From assembly GCA_947584295.1 (NCBI GenBank), contig CANPWM010000001.1:62001-126000 (forward strand): a stretch of DNA of 64,000 nt, in the 5' to 3' direction. Origin of the DNA: an uncultured Oscillospiraceae bacterium (GTDB lineage: Bacteria > Bacillota > Clostridia > Oscillospirales > Oscillospiraceae). Each line of letters begins with the position of its first letter. The first letter of the stretch is position 1. This document shows positions 36,707 through 45,433 of this stretch, in pieces. Position numbers and translations under genes: made by a program. The notes beneath the pieces were generated by a model. It saw only the letters and a list, made by a program, of their open reading frames with translations, was not told the DNA's origin and did no database searches.

Positions 36707-38578
36707 ATGATAGATCTATCCGTACAAAAGATCCGCATTGCCTTTGAGAAGGGCAACGATATCTTAAAGGGCGTCACCTTTGACGTGACGGCGGGGGAAC
36801 ACGTGGGCGTCCTGGGCCGCAACGGGGCGGGGAAGACCACCCTCTTTCGCGTGATCTCCGGGGAGCTGGAGGCCGACGAGGGCGTTGTGGTCACGCCGCC
36901 GGGGAAGCGGGTGGGCGTTCTCAGCCAGCTGCCCGTGTACCCGGAGTATTTCACCGGGGAAGACGTGCTGCGGCAGGCCCAGCGGCGCATCGAGCGCATG
37001 GGCCGCCAGATGGAGGAGCTGGAGGAGAAGATGGCCTCCGGCGGCTCCGACAGCGACACCCTCCGGGCCTACGACAAGCTGTCGGCGGAGTTCCAGCGCC
37101 TGGGCGGCTGGGAGCTGGAGCGGTTTCGGGACACGGTGGCCAACGGCCTGGGGATCCCCCGTATCCAGCGGGAACAGCCCTACGCGGAGCTGTCCGGCGG
37201 GGAGAAGACCCGCCTCAACCTGGCCCGGCTCATTCTGGAGGACACCGATATCCTCCTGCTGGACGAGCCCACCAACCACCTGGATATGTCCGCCGCCGAG
37301 TGGCTGGAGGACTACCTGAACCGCTTCAAGGGCACCGTCCTGGCCATCTCCCACGACAGATATTTTCTGGATAAGACCGTCAGCCGGGTCATCGAGATCG
37401 TAGACGGCCTGCCGGAGTTTTACAGCGGCAACTATTCCTTTTATCTTCAGGAAAAACAGCGCCGGTATGAGGAGCGCCTGCGCCAGTACGAAAAGCAGGA
37501 GGCCAAGATCGCCCAGCTCCAGAAGGCCGCCGCCGACCTGCATCTTTGGGCCTTTATGGGGAATGATAAGCTCCACAAGCGGGCCTTCTCCATGGAAAAG
37601 CGCATCGAGCGTATGCGGGTGACGGACCGGCCCCGGGAGGAGGCGCGTATGCGCTCCCGCTTTAGCGAGACGCGGTTCCGGGGCGACGAGGTGCTGGTGG
37701 CCCGGGGCGTTACCAAGGCCTTTGGGGACAAGAGGATATTGGGGGAGACGGAGCTGCTCATCGAACCTGGGGAGTCCGTGGCCCTCATCGGCGACAACGG
37801 CACGGGCAAATCCACCCTGGTGAAGATGATCCTGGGCCTGGAACCCACGGACACGGGCTTTATCCGCCTGGGCCCCGCCGTCAAGGCGGCCTATCTGCCC
37901 CAGACCGTGCGCTTTGAGGACGAGAACAGCTCCGTGCTGGAGGCCATGATGACGGAGGCCAAATGCGCCCAGCAGGAGGCCAGGGACAGGCTGGCGGCCT
38001 ATCTTTTCCGGGGGGAGAGCGTCTTTACCCGGGTGGGCGACCTGTCCGGCGGGGAGCGCAGCCGCCTGAAGCTGTGTATGCTGATGCGCTCGGACATCAA
38101 CTTTCTGATCCTGGACGAGCCTACCAACCACCTGGACGCCATGAGCCGGGAGTGGATCGAGGAGGCCCTGTCCGACTACACCGAGGCCCTGCTGTTCGTG
38201 TCCCACGACCGGTATTTCATCAGCCGCTTTGCCACCCGCGTCTGGGCCATGGAGAAGGGGCAGCTCCGGGACTACCGCATGGGCTTTGACGAGTACCGGG
38301 CCTATCTTGACCGGCAGAGGCAGCTGGCCCAGGCGGCCGCCGCCAAAACGGAGAAGCCCAAAAAGGAGCCGAAAAAAACGCCGGCGGCCAAGGGGGCCAG
38401 CGCGGCGCGGCTGGAGCGGGACATCGCACGGCTGGAGAGCCGGATCGCCGAAAACGAGGCCGCCCAGGAGTCCGCCGCCACCGACTACCAGCGGCTGATG
38501 GAGCTTACAGAGGAGCATCAGGCTCTGGCCCAGGAGCTGGAGCGGCTGTATATCGCCTGGGAGGAGGCGTCGGAATGA
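36707..38578 (+). CDS. ABC-F family ATPase
   Basis: A 623-residue soluble protein with two ABC domains and no membrane segment. Domain 1: GRNGAGKTT near residue 36, LSGGEKTRLNLARLIL, LLLDEPTNHLD. Domain 2: GDNGTGKST, LSGGERSRLKLCMLM, LILDEPTNHLD. The linker between them (RRYEERLRQYEKQEAKI) is helical and basic, and a C-terminal basic coiled coil is present. ABC-F proteins act on the ribosome; this architecture resembles Uup/YdiF-type housekeeping members more than resistance proteins, but resistance is not excluded. Four bases overlap the YdcF gene. Confidence 0.87.
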   Translation: MIDLSVQKIRIAFEKGNDILKGVTFDVTAGEHVGVLGRNGAGKTTLFRVISGELEADEGVVVTPPGKRVGVLSQLPVYPEYFTGEDVLRQAQRRIERMGRQMEELEEKMASGGSDSDTLRAYDKLSAEFQRLGGWELERFRDTVANGLGIPRIQREQPYAELSGGEKTRLNLARLILEDTDILLLDEPTNHLDMSAAEWLEDYLNRFKGTVLAISHDRYFLDKTVSRVIEIVDGLPEFYSGNYSFYLQEKQRRYEERLRQYEKQEAKIAQLQKAAADLHLWAFMGNDKLHKRAFSMEKRIERMRVTDRPREEARMRSRFSETRFRGDEVLVARGVTKAFGDKRILGETELLIEPGESVALIGDNGTGKSTLVKMILGLEPTDTGFIRLGPAVKAAYLPQTVRFEDENSSVLEAMMTEAKCAQQEARDRLAAYLFRGESVFTRVGDLSGGERSRLKLCMLMRSDINFLILDEPTNHLDAMSREWIEEALSDYTEALLFVSHDRYFISRFATRVWAMEKGQLRDYRMGFDEYRAYLDRQRQLAQAAAAKTEKPKKEPKKTPAAKGASAARLERDIARLESRIAENEAAQESAATDYQRLMELTEEHQALAQELERLYIAWEEASE

Positions 38579-39336
38579 AAAAAACCGCCCGCTATTGTAT
38601 CCCCATCGTGATCCTGCTGGTCTTGGCGGCGTTCTTTCAGTTCGCCATGATCGGCTACCGTTTTCTGCCCGTGTGCTTTGTGGGGATCGCCGCGCTGATC
38701 CTCTGCTATATGCTCCTGCGGCTGTTGTCCGCCCGGCATCAAAAGGCCGCCTCCGCCCTGCGGGGCTTCCTCAACGTGTGCGTGGTGGCGGGGTTCCTGG
38801 CGGTGTTCGTCACCGAGGGCTATATCGTGGCGGAGCGAATCAACGCCCGCCCCGGGGAGACCCGGGAGCGGTACGCCGTGGTGCTGGGCGCGGGGGTCAA
38901 CGGGACGACGCCCTCCCGGGCCCTGCGGGTGCGGCTGGAGACGGCCCTGAAATTCGCCGGGGAGAACCCGGACGCCATTTTGGTGCTGTCCGGCGGCCAG
39001 GGGGCGGGGGAGGATATCTCCGAGGCCCAGTGTATGTTCAACTGGCTTACAGGCCGGGGCGTGGACGCCTCCCGCCTGGTGCTGGAGGATCAGTCCACCA
39101 GCACCGAGGAGAACCTGACCTTCTCCCGGGCGAAGCTCCGGGAGCTGGGGGCGGAGCGGGAGAACGTCACCGTCATCACCGGCGGCTACCACATCGCCCG
39201 CGCCCGGCTGATGGCCGCCGATTTGGGCTATCCCTCCACCACCGCCCGGGCCGCCTACTCCGGCTACCCCGTCCTGGAGATGAATTACTATCTCCGGGAG
39301 GTCCCGGCCATCTGGTGGTATTTATTTACTCGATAG
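38575..39336 (+). CDS. YdcF/SanA family (DUF218) membrane protein
   Basis: A 253-residue protein with three hydrophobic segments in the first 90 residues (about 10-25, 30-48 and 62-82) and a DUF218 domain after them: VVLGAGVNGTTPSRALRVRLETAL, VLSGGQGAGE, and EDQSTSTEENLTFS. YdcF binds S-adenosylmethionine and SanA affects envelope permeability; exact role unknown. It is translationally coupled to the ABC-F gene (4-nt overlap). A strong hairpin follows. Confidence 0.85.
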   Translation: MKKTARYCIPIVILLVLAAFFQFAMIGYRFLPVCFVGIAALILCYMLLRLLSARHQKAASALRGFLNVCVVAGFLAVFVTEGYIVAERINARPGETRERYAVVLGAGVNGTTPSRALRVRLETALKFAGENPDAILVLSGGQGAGEDISEAQCMFNWLTGRGVDASRLVLEDQSTSTEENLTFSRAKLRELGAERENVTVITGGYHIARARLMAADLGYPSTTARAAYSGYPVLEMNYYLREVPAIWWYLFTR

Positions 39337-39364
39337 AAAATAAAAAACCGTCAAATACAAAATC

Positions 39365-39394
39365 CCAGGAGGGCCGCTTTCGCGGCCCTCCTGG
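39365..39394. terminator. Strong hairpin between convergent genes
   Basis: A 13-bp perfect stem (CCAGGAGGGCCGC and complement) and loop TTTC, between the plus-strand YdcF gene and the minus-strand lipoprotein gene. It may end transcription from both sides, though T-runs are poor. Confidence 0.65.
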
Positions 39395-39429
39395 CGTGTA
39401 TGTGGCAATGTTCGATAGTATGACGGGGG

Positions 39430-40785
39430 TCAGCCCGCCGCGTCGCGGGAAAGGGCGGTGTACGCCTGGACGAGCAGGGCCGAAAGCTCCGTCTCGCTCA
39501 GGGAGAAGATATCCACCGTGTCCGTGGGCTTCTCCACGCTTCCCCCGGCGGCAAAGGAGACAGTCAGCGGGCCGGAGGACGCGCCGCCGGAGCGGATAAG
39601 CGCGTTGTCAAAGGTAAAGCCGCTGTCCGTGACGCGCAGCGCCCCGCTGATACTGCCGCTCTTTTGGGGGGAGTCCAGCGAAAGGGTCAGCTGTTCCCCG
39701 TCTAAGGCGGTGGACAGCACGGAGATCGCGCCGCCCCGCTCCAGGGTGAGGGTGTGGCTCCAACGATCCTGCCCGCCGACGGGGCGGCTTTTGAGGACGG
39801 CCGTCTCCCCGGCGTGAGTGAGGGTGAGCGTCTCGCCCTGCTCCGTGAAGAAGTCCAGGGCTATCTCCGACGTGGAGCCGTCCCCGCCGGGGAAGGAGAG
39901 GCTCAGGGAGGTAAGACAGCCGTTGGCGACGAACACGCCCCGGCACGGGGCGGCGGGGGAGGCGGCGTCCAAATCAGCGCCATAGGAGGCCAGGGCGGCC
40001 TCCAGCCCCGGGAATACGCGCCCCAGCCGCTCCCGGAAGGCCGCCATAGCGGCGCTGTCCGCCTCCACGGTGAGGATACAGCCGTCGGTTTCCTGATCCC
40101 CGAACGCCACGGTGGACGGCTCCACAGTCACCTGGGCGGCGTCCAGAAGCTCCCGGAGGGCCTCTTTGAGACACTTTTCCGCCTCCTCCGGGCCGGGGAT
40201 CCCCGGGGCGGCGCGGGCGGCGTCCAGCAGGCCCTCCAGCTCCTTCAGGGAGGCCAGCGCGTCCTCCTCCAACAGAGCGCCCAGGGCGCTGTTGCTGGCC
40301 CGCTCAAAGACGTCCTCCGGCGCGAAGCCGTAAAAGCTCCCGCCGGTGATCTCCGGCAGGCTGACCCCGAAAAAGCCGGAGTCGGCGTAGAGCAGGACGC
40401 GGCCCTGGGCTGTTTGGGTCTCCAGGCCGATCCGACCGGCCCGCCGGTCAAAGGATATTTTGGCGCTCACGGCCCCCGGGGCCTGTCCCTCCGCCATTTG
40501 CAGGGAGAGAACGCCGGACTCGGCCCGCAGATCCCCCAGCGCCGCCAGGGGCGACCCGGCGTAACGATCCCTCAGGGCGGCCAGGGTATTTTGCCCGTTG
40601 ACCCACAGGAAGCCTGCCGGATCCTTGTCGGGGGAGGGCATTTCGGCCCCGTCGGCCAGCAGATCCGCCACCCCTAAAAAACCGCCCTTTTTCCCACAGC
40701 CGCCCAGGGTAAGCGCCAGCGCCAGGGCCAGCGCCAGGGCCAGCGCCAGGCAGAGAAGCCGGTATGTACTGGATTTCAAGCTCAT
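39430..40785 (-). CDS. Lipoprotein, paralogue of the lipoprotein at 40907-42298
   Basis: A 451-residue lipoprotein. The signal peptide contains an unusual run of LALALALALA from a hexamer tandem repeat, ending in the lipobox TLGGC. The mature part is strand-rich with no recognised domain. It shares FYGFAPE and a similar layout (repeated short SLSL/LTL beta strands, C-terminal LSETELSALLVQAY) with the next lipoprotein, FYGFAPQ and MSGTELYRLVSKL, so the two are paralogues. It has its own promoter at 40812-40839. Function unknown; its place next to the MBOAT-DHHW cluster suggests envelope work. Confidence 0.7.
   Translation of the reverse strand: MSLKSSTYRLLCLALALALALALALTLGGCGKKGGFLGVADLLADGAEMPSPDKDPAGFLWVNGQNTLAALRDRYAGSPLAALGDLRAESGVLSLQMAEGQAPGAVSAKISFDRRAGRIGLETQTAQGRVLLYADSGFFGVSLPEITGGSFYGFAPEDVFERASNSALGALLEEDALASLKELEGLLDAARAAPGIPGPEEAEKCLKEALRELLDAAQVTVEPSTVAFGDQETDGCILTVEADSAAMAAFRERLGRVFPGLEAALASYGADLDAASPAAPCRGVFVANGCLTSLSLSFPGGDGSTSEIALDFFTEQGETLTLTHAGETAVLKSRPVGGQDRWSHTLTLERGGAISVLSTALDGEQLTLSLDSPQKSGSISGALRVTDSGFTFDNALIRSGGASSGPLTVSFAAGGSVEKPTDTVDIFSLSETELSALLVQAYTALSRDAAG
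40712..40747. repeat. Hexamer tandem repeat coding the signal-peptide core
   Basis: Six consecutive hexamers of AGCGCC or AGGGCC. On the coding (minus) strand they spell alternating Leu-Ala in the hydrophobic core of the lipoprotein signal peptide. Copy changes would lengthen or shorten it by two residues without a frameshift. Confidence 0.8.
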
Positions 40786-40811
40786 CGCGTCCTTTCCGTG
40801 TATTACCAGAA

Positions 40812-40839
40812 ATTATAAGCTAAAAAATTGCGAAGTCAA
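40812..40839 (-). promoter_or_regulatory. Promoter of the 39430-40785 lipoprotein gene
   Basis: On the minus strand: TTGACT (40839-40834), 16 bp, perfect TATAAT (40817-40812). Confidence 0.7.
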
Positions 40840-40847
40840 GGGAAAAT

Positions 40848-40872
40848 GGGGGAAAGCTTTCGCTCTCCCCCA
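40848..40872 (-). terminator. Terminator of the MBOAT-DHHW-lipoprotein operon
   Basis: On the minus strand a GGGGGAGAGC arm pairs with its near-complement (one mismatch), followed by ATTTTCCC. It lies between the two lipoprotein genes. Confidence 0.5.
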
Positions 40873-40906
40873 TTAAGATTTACTTAAGAAGCCATTAACC
40901 CGCAAA

Positions 40907-42298
40907 TCATTCCCCGAACAGCCCGTTAAACAGGAGCTTCGACACCAGCCTGTATAGCTCCGTGCCGCTCATATCCGCCACGTTTTTGGTACTGGCGGGG
41001 GCGGCGGGGGCCTCCCCGGGGCCGGCGGTGAAGGTCAGCTGATTGCGGTCGCCCCGCTCGCCGGAAAACCAGATGCCCTCAAAGCGCAGGCTGTCCGTCT
41101 CCGCCTGGGCCGTCCCGTCCAGGCACAGGTCGGTGACGTCGTTGGTGTAGGCCATCAGGTAAAGCGCCCCGTCGGCCTTCCAGTCGATGTTGGTGACGGT
41201 GGGCATATCGCTGTGGGTCACCATGTCGAAGTGGATATCGCTGTCCAGGGTCAGGGTGAAGTCCAAGAGGTTCTGGATCTGCACGCTGACGGTTTTATCG
41301 TCGTCGCCGTAGAGGCTCCCCTCCACTGCGCTGTCGCCGTCCTCCAGGGAGATGACCAGCCGGAAGGACAGGAGCCGCCCGTCGGCGGTATCCAGCTCCA
41401 GCTCCGCCCCTTTGGCGCCGGTCCTCAGCGCGTCCAGGTGGTCGGAGACAGTCAGCACCCGCTCGTCCTGGGAGACGATGCCGTAGAGCAGCACGGCCTC
41501 CGGCAAGAGGTTGGCCGCGTCGGCCACCAGCTGTCCGGCCTCCTGGCCGGTGAGGGAGGCCCTGACGGCGTACCCCTCAAAGCTTTGCCCCCCGTGGGAG
41601 AGCTGCCGCTTCTCCGCCGTCAGCTCCCGGCCCGCCAGAAGGCTCAGCAGGGAGCTTTGGATACCGTCCAGGAACCCGGCCTTAAGGATCCCCACGTTGC
41701 CGGGGACGGAGGCCAGGAAGCTGTCGCCCCGGGCCAGCGCCTCGGTATTCAGGGAGAAAAGCTCCGCGAAATCCGTACCCTCCAGCTGTTCGGCCATATT
41801 CTGGGGTGCGAAGCCGTAAAAGGTGTCGCTGTCGAAAAGCGCCGACCCCATGCCCGTAAACTCCGGGCTGTACCAGAAGCGCAGGGGCAGGGAGAGGGCC
41901 GCGCCGGCCTCGTCCGTGCCGGTGAGGGTCACCTCCGTCAGCGCCGTCCCGGCGGCGCGGTTCATGGCCAGCGTCCCGGCGGCGGTAAGGGCGTTGTCGC
42001 CCCTGTCGTCGGGCAGGCCCACGGTAAAGTCCGCCGCCACGTTCTCCTGCTCCGAAAACCGCAGATACGCCCCCAGGCGCGAGATGTCGATCCGCGCTTT
42101 CAGCTCGGCGGCGGTGGTTTTGAGGGCCTCGGTGGCAAAGGCCTCCGGGTCCGGCCCCTTCTCCGGAGGCGCGGTACTGACGGAGGAGCCAGTGTCGCCG
42201 GTATCGTCCGGCTTACCGGCCCTGTCGCACCCGGCCAGGGCGGACAGGAGCAGCAGGGCGGAGAGGCCCAGGGCCAGCAGACGGCGGGAAAGCTTCAT
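40907..42298 (-). CDS. Lipoprotein in the MBOAT-DHHW operon
   Basis: A 463-residue lipoprotein: basic start MKLSRRLL, hydrophobic core, lipobox SALAGC. A Pro/Thr/Asp-rich spacer leads into a strand-rich extracellular domain of unknown family (with FYGFAPQNMAEQLEG and a C-terminal MSGTELYRLVSKLLFNG). It is paralogous to the neighbouring lipoprotein. Only 7 bp separate it from the DHHW gene, so it belongs to the same operon as that and the MBOAT gene, and may hold or present the polymer being modified; this is inferred from position. Confidence 0.75.
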   Translation of the reverse strand: MKLSRRLLALGLSALLLLSALAGCDRAGKPDDTGDTGSSVSTAPPEKGPDPEAFATEALKTTAAELKARIDISRLGAYLRFSEQENVAADFTVGLPDDRGDNALTAAGTLAMNRAAGTALTEVTLTGTDEAGAALSLPLRFWYSPEFTGMGSALFDSDTFYGFAPQNMAEQLEGTDFAELFSLNTEALARGDSFLASVPGNVGILKAGFLDGIQSSLLSLLAGRELTAEKRQLSHGGQSFEGYAVRASLTGQEAGQLVADAANLLPEAVLLYGIVSQDERVLTVSDHLDALRTGAKGAELELDTADGRLLSFRLVISLEDGDSAVEGSLYGDDDKTVSVQIQNLLDFTLTLDSDIHFDMVTHSDMPTVTNIDWKADGALYLMAYTNDVTDLCLDGTAQAETDSLRFEGIWFSGERGDRNQLTFTAGPGEAPAAPASTKNVADMSGTELYRLVSKLLFNGLFGE

Positions 42299-42305
42299 GG
42301 AAAAG

Positions 42306-43403
42306 TCACCTCATGATCATAGCGGTGTTCAGCACCAGCGTGGAGTTCACAAAAAGCACATCGGCGCCGGGGGTGAACGTAACGTAGTTGGGCAGATAGG
42401 CGGTGGTCACATACCGAAGGTCTATGACCGTGATCTTGGCGTAGGCCCCGGTGAACAGCGGGGCCAGGGAGGAGCCGAAGGAGTCCCGGAAGATGTAAAG
42501 CTCCCGATCCGTCCTGGCGTTGGGACACTCTATCTCAATTATGGGCTGAGTGCCGCCAAGAAATACATCGTACCCGTCCATACCCTCAAAAAGCTCCGTG
42601 GGATAGACGGCGTCGTACGTATACATGGGGCCGGAGACGATGGCGCTGTCGGTGTACGCGCTGGTGAGATACGTAAGGTCGTCCGTGTCCATGGGTACCG
42701 CCGCCTGGCCCAGATACACCCCGTAGAAGGGGGAGAGGGTGTGGGCGGTGTACTCGCTGGCCGGGGTCAGGTATTGCCCCACGCCCATGGCGTCGCCCAG
42801 CTTTTGAACGGTGTCGAAAAGCTCCGGCTGTTTCCAGTGGGTGTCCGTGCGGTAGTACTTGTCCAGGGACAGGGTGTCTCGGATATCCACAAATTCCGCC
42901 CCCTTGACGTCGTTCTCCATTATAGCATAGAGCCTGTCATAGTCAAGATGGGGATAGCCCTGATCGCGCACAAAGTACGTCTTGTCCGGCACCACGGTGT
43001 AATATACGTTGCAGTCGGCCAGCCACGCCTGGATAGCGGCGTTGTAGAGGGCCGCGCCGTAGCTGATCTGATCCTCATTGGTGACCGTCTCGGTCTTGAA
43101 AACCATGCCGTCCTTCAGGAAGATGCCGTTGGAGTCAAGCTGGCGCATACCGTAGAAACGGTAGACGGCGTTGACCTGGCGGAACCCTTCCCGCAGGGGG
43201 AACTGATCCAGCAGATAGGACTCCAGATCGTCGGAGAACTCCCGGCTGAACAGCGCCCGGGCGCTGATCTCCGGGGCCTGGGCCAGCTCACGGCGCTCGG
43301 TGTAGCTCTTGTCCTTGTCCGGCAGCAAAATCTGCCAGACCGCCAGTCCGAAGATGAGACAGACGAACACGGCGACAGTGAGGATATATTTCGCTTTTTT
43401 CAT
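42306..43403 (-). CDS. DHHW/AlgJ-like SGNH-type envelope protein
   Basis: A 365-residue protein anchored by one N-terminal helix (about residues 6-26), the rest outside the cell. The pattern is that of the DHHW family related to AlgJ/AlgX: VPDKTYF at 138-144 and RTDTHWK with DTHW at 187-190, the Asp and His of a possible catalytic set, and a later Ser segment (IFRDSFGSSLAPLF) that would complete it. AlgJ/AlgX-like proteins pass acetyl groups to polysaccharides with an MBOAT partner. The MBOAT gene lies 12 bp upstream in the same operon. Confidence 0.85.
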   Translation of the reverse strand: MKKAKYILTVAVFVCLIFGLAVWQILLPDKDKSYTERRELAQAPEISARALFSREFSDDLESYLLDQFPLREGFRQVNAVYRFYGMRQLDSNGIFLKDGMVFKTETVTNEDQISYGAALYNAAIQAWLADCNVYYTVVPDKTYFVRDQGYPHLDYDRLYAIMENDVKGAEFVDIRDTLSLDKYYRTDTHWKQPELFDTVQKLGDAMGVGQYLTPASEYTAHTLSPFYGVYLGQAAVPMDTDDLTYLTSAYTDSAIVSGPMYTYDAVYPTELFEGMDGYDVFLGGTQPIIEIECPNARTDRELYIFRDSFGSSLAPLFTGAYAKITVIDLRYVTTAYLPNYVTFTPGADVLFVNSTLVLNTAMIMR

Positions 43404-43415
43404 GTCCGTCCCTCC

Positions 43416-44807
43416 TTAAAAGCGGAAATACAAAAACGGGTTGAAGGAGCCGTTGATGATAAGCGCGGTGCTCAGCACCAGCAGCACCCCCGCCGCCAGC
43501 GGCTCCAGCACCACCTTGGGCGCCTCCGCCAGCTTGTTGTAGAGGAGCTTGGGCAGGGGCGTCGCGCCGATGATGGCCACAAGAATGGCCACGGCGTAGC
43601 TGCGCAGGTAATAGACCGCCTCGGCGCTTATGAGCGGGATCCCGCCCGCCCCGAAGAGGCCCCCCAGATCGGCCGCCACGCCCTTGAGACCGGCGGCGTT
43701 GAAGATCACAAAGCTCAGCACCACAAGGATCAGCACATAGAGGTGGGAGATAAAGGCCGGGAGCTTTTCCAGTACCTTCCCCAGCCACAGCTTTTCCACC
43801 ATGAGCAGTACGCCGAACATCACGCCCCACAGAACGAAATTCCACTCCGCCCCGTGCCACGCGCCGGTGAGGATCCACACGATGGCGATGTTCCTCAGCC
43901 ACTTGAGCTTCGTGGTGCGGTTGCCCCCCAGGGGGATATACACATAGTCCCGGAACCAGCCGCCCAGGGTCATGTGCCAGCGCCGCCAGAACTCGGTGAT
44001 GGATCTGGAGATGTAGGGGTAGTTGAAATTCTCCGGGAACTTAAAGCCGAACATGGCCCCCAGGCCGATGGCCATATCCGAATAGCCGGAGAAGTCAAAG
44101 TAGATCTGCAGGGCGTAGGCCACGGCATAGAGCCAGTAGAACAGCACCGACTTGTCGCCGGAGTCCCGGAAGATCTGGGTAAGCTCGCCCATGACGTTGG
44201 CGATCAGCACCTTCTTGCCCATGCCGAAGGCGAAGCGCCGGATGCCCTGGGCCACGCCCTCCAGGGTGTGGCGGCGATCCTCCAGCTCCGCCGCCACGTC
44301 CACATACCGCACGATAGGCCCCGCGATAAGCTGTGGGAACAGGCACACGAAGGTGGCCATGGTGCCAAGATCTTTCTGGGCGTGGGCGCGCCCCCGGTAC
44401 ACGTCGATGGTGTAGCTCATGGTCTGGAAGGTGAAGAAGCTGATGCCGATGGGCAGAGGCACCCCCGTCTTGGGAATGGAGGTACCCAGAAGGGCGTTCA
44501 CCGTCCCGATGAGGAAGTCCGTGTACTTGAAAAAGCCCAGCATGCCCAGATTGATGACGATGGAGGAGATGAGGGCGATCTTGGCCTTTTTCTCCCCCCT
44601 GTGCTTCTCGATGTAGATGCTGTGGAGCCAGTCGGAGATGGAGGAAAAGACCAGCAGCAGCACATAGACCGGCTCCCCGAAGAAGTAAAAGACCAGGGAG
44701 GCCAAGAGCAGGACGTAGTTTTTCGCCTTGACCCCCGGCGCGATGGCGTAGAGCAGCAGCACCACCGGCAGAAAGGCGTAGAGGAAGGTAACTCCCGAAA
44801 ACAGCAT
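43416..44807 (-). CDS. MBOAT family O-acyltransferase (AlgI-like)
   Basis: A 463-residue polytopic membrane protein with about ten hydrophobic helices. AlgI-like marks are LPIGISFFTFQTMSYTIDVYRG, FPQLIAGPIVRY, and FWRRWHMTLGGWFRDYVYIPLGGNR with the later catalytic-type His in GAWHGAEWNF. It would move acyl groups (probably acetyl) across the membrane to an external acceptor; DHHW is the likely outer partner. The acceptor is unknown (secondary wall polymer, peptidoglycan or exopolysaccharide). AGGGAG precedes the ATG. It is the first gene of its operon. Confidence 0.92.
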   Translation of the reverse strand: MLFSGVTFLYAFLPVVLLLYAIAPGVKAKNYVLLLASLVFYFFGEPVYVLLLVFSSISDWLHSIYIEKHRGEKKAKIALISSIVINLGMLGFFKYTDFLIGTVNALLGTSIPKTGVPLPIGISFFTFQTMSYTIDVYRGRAHAQKDLGTMATFVCLFPQLIAGPIVRYVDVAAELEDRRHTLEGVAQGIRRFAFGMGKKVLIANVMGELTQIFRDSGDKSVLFYWLYAVAYALQIYFDFSGYSDMAIGLGAMFGFKFPENFNYPYISRSITEFWRRWHMTLGGWFRDYVYIPLGGNRTTKLKWLRNIAIVWILTGAWHGAEWNFVLWGVMFGVLLMVEKLWLGKVLEKLPAFISHLYVLILVVLSFVIFNAAGLKGVAADLGGLFGAGGIPLISAEAVYYLRSYAVAILVAIIGATPLPKLLYNKLAEAPKVVLEPLAAGVLLVLSTALIINGSFNPFLYFRF

Positions 44808-44847
44808 AGGCGTCTCTCCCTATTTTAAGAATCGTAATTATCGAAAA

Positions 44848-44873
44848 GGGCGGGTTTGGGAACCCGCCCCTAC
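44848..44873. repeat. Single repeat unit between MBOAT and DUF4358 genes
   Basis: One GGGCGGGTT/AACCCGCCC palindrome followed by CCTAC, the same core type as at 29286, 32664 and 48044. It shows that units also occur alone. Confidence 0.8.
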
Positions 44874-44878
44874 GGCGA

Positions 44879-45400
44879 TCATTCGGTTAAGGCGTTGAAG
44901 GCGTCGATGAAGGTCTGGGCGTCCAGACCCAGCTCGCTGGAGGTCATGACGAAAAGCACCAGGCCGTCCTTGACGGCGGAGGCCACGGAGTCGGCGGTCA
45001 TGCAGATCATCCAGTTGGGGTTGGCGTTCTTCTCAAGCTCGGCCTTCAGGTCGTCCGCGCTCTGGCCCTCGCCGGGCTGGATCAGCAGCACCACGTGGGC
45101 CTGGCCCATCATGGGCTGGTTGACGGCGATCTTCGCGCCGGCGGGGACGTCCATGTTGTTGAACCAGTTCTTAAAGAGGCCCTCCGTCTCAAAGCCGGCG
45201 TCCTGCAGGGCGGCAAAGGAGGTGGTCTCTACCGGCATCTCCCCGGTCTTGCCGTCAACGATCCCCTGGAGCTTCTCCACAAGCTGTTCGTCGGTGAGGT
45301 TGGAGGCGGCGTCCTTGTCCCCCTTGTTGTTGTCGCCGCCGCAGGCGGCCAGGGCCAGAACCATCATCAGGGCCAGGATCAGCGCGATTACCTTTTTCAT
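44879..45400 (-). CDS. DUF4358 lipoprotein
   Basis: A 173-residue lipoprotein with lipobox ALAAC after MKKVIALILALMMVLALA. The mature part matches DUF4358 (FKNWFNNMDVPAGAKIAVNQPMMGQAHVVLLIQPGEGQ, with a segment of Asn-Trp near the end of the family pattern). DUF4358 genes often sit beside MBOAT and DHHW genes in gut Clostridia, fitting this position. Function unknown. AAGGAG precedes the ATG. Its neighbour at 45434 is a paralogue. Confidence 0.82.
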   Translation of the reverse strand: MKKVIALILALMMVLALAACGGDNNKGDKDAASNLTDEQLVEKLQGIVDGKTGEMPVETTSFAALQDAGFETEGLFKNWFNNMDVPAGAKIAVNQPMMGQAHVVLLIQPGEGQSADDLKAELEKNANPNWMICMTADSVASAVKDGLVLFVMTSSELGLDAQTFIDAFNALTE

Positions 45401-45433
45401 TTTTCATTTCTCCTTCAATAAGTATTCCTATCA

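Noticed and set aside
41823..44828. A plus-strand open frame of about 1000 codons opposite the MBOAT-DHHW genes
   Set aside because: It lies opposite genes with clear family motifs and good ribosome sites; its own product is His/Gly/Val-rich without motifs. Long antisense frames are expected in GC-rich DNA.
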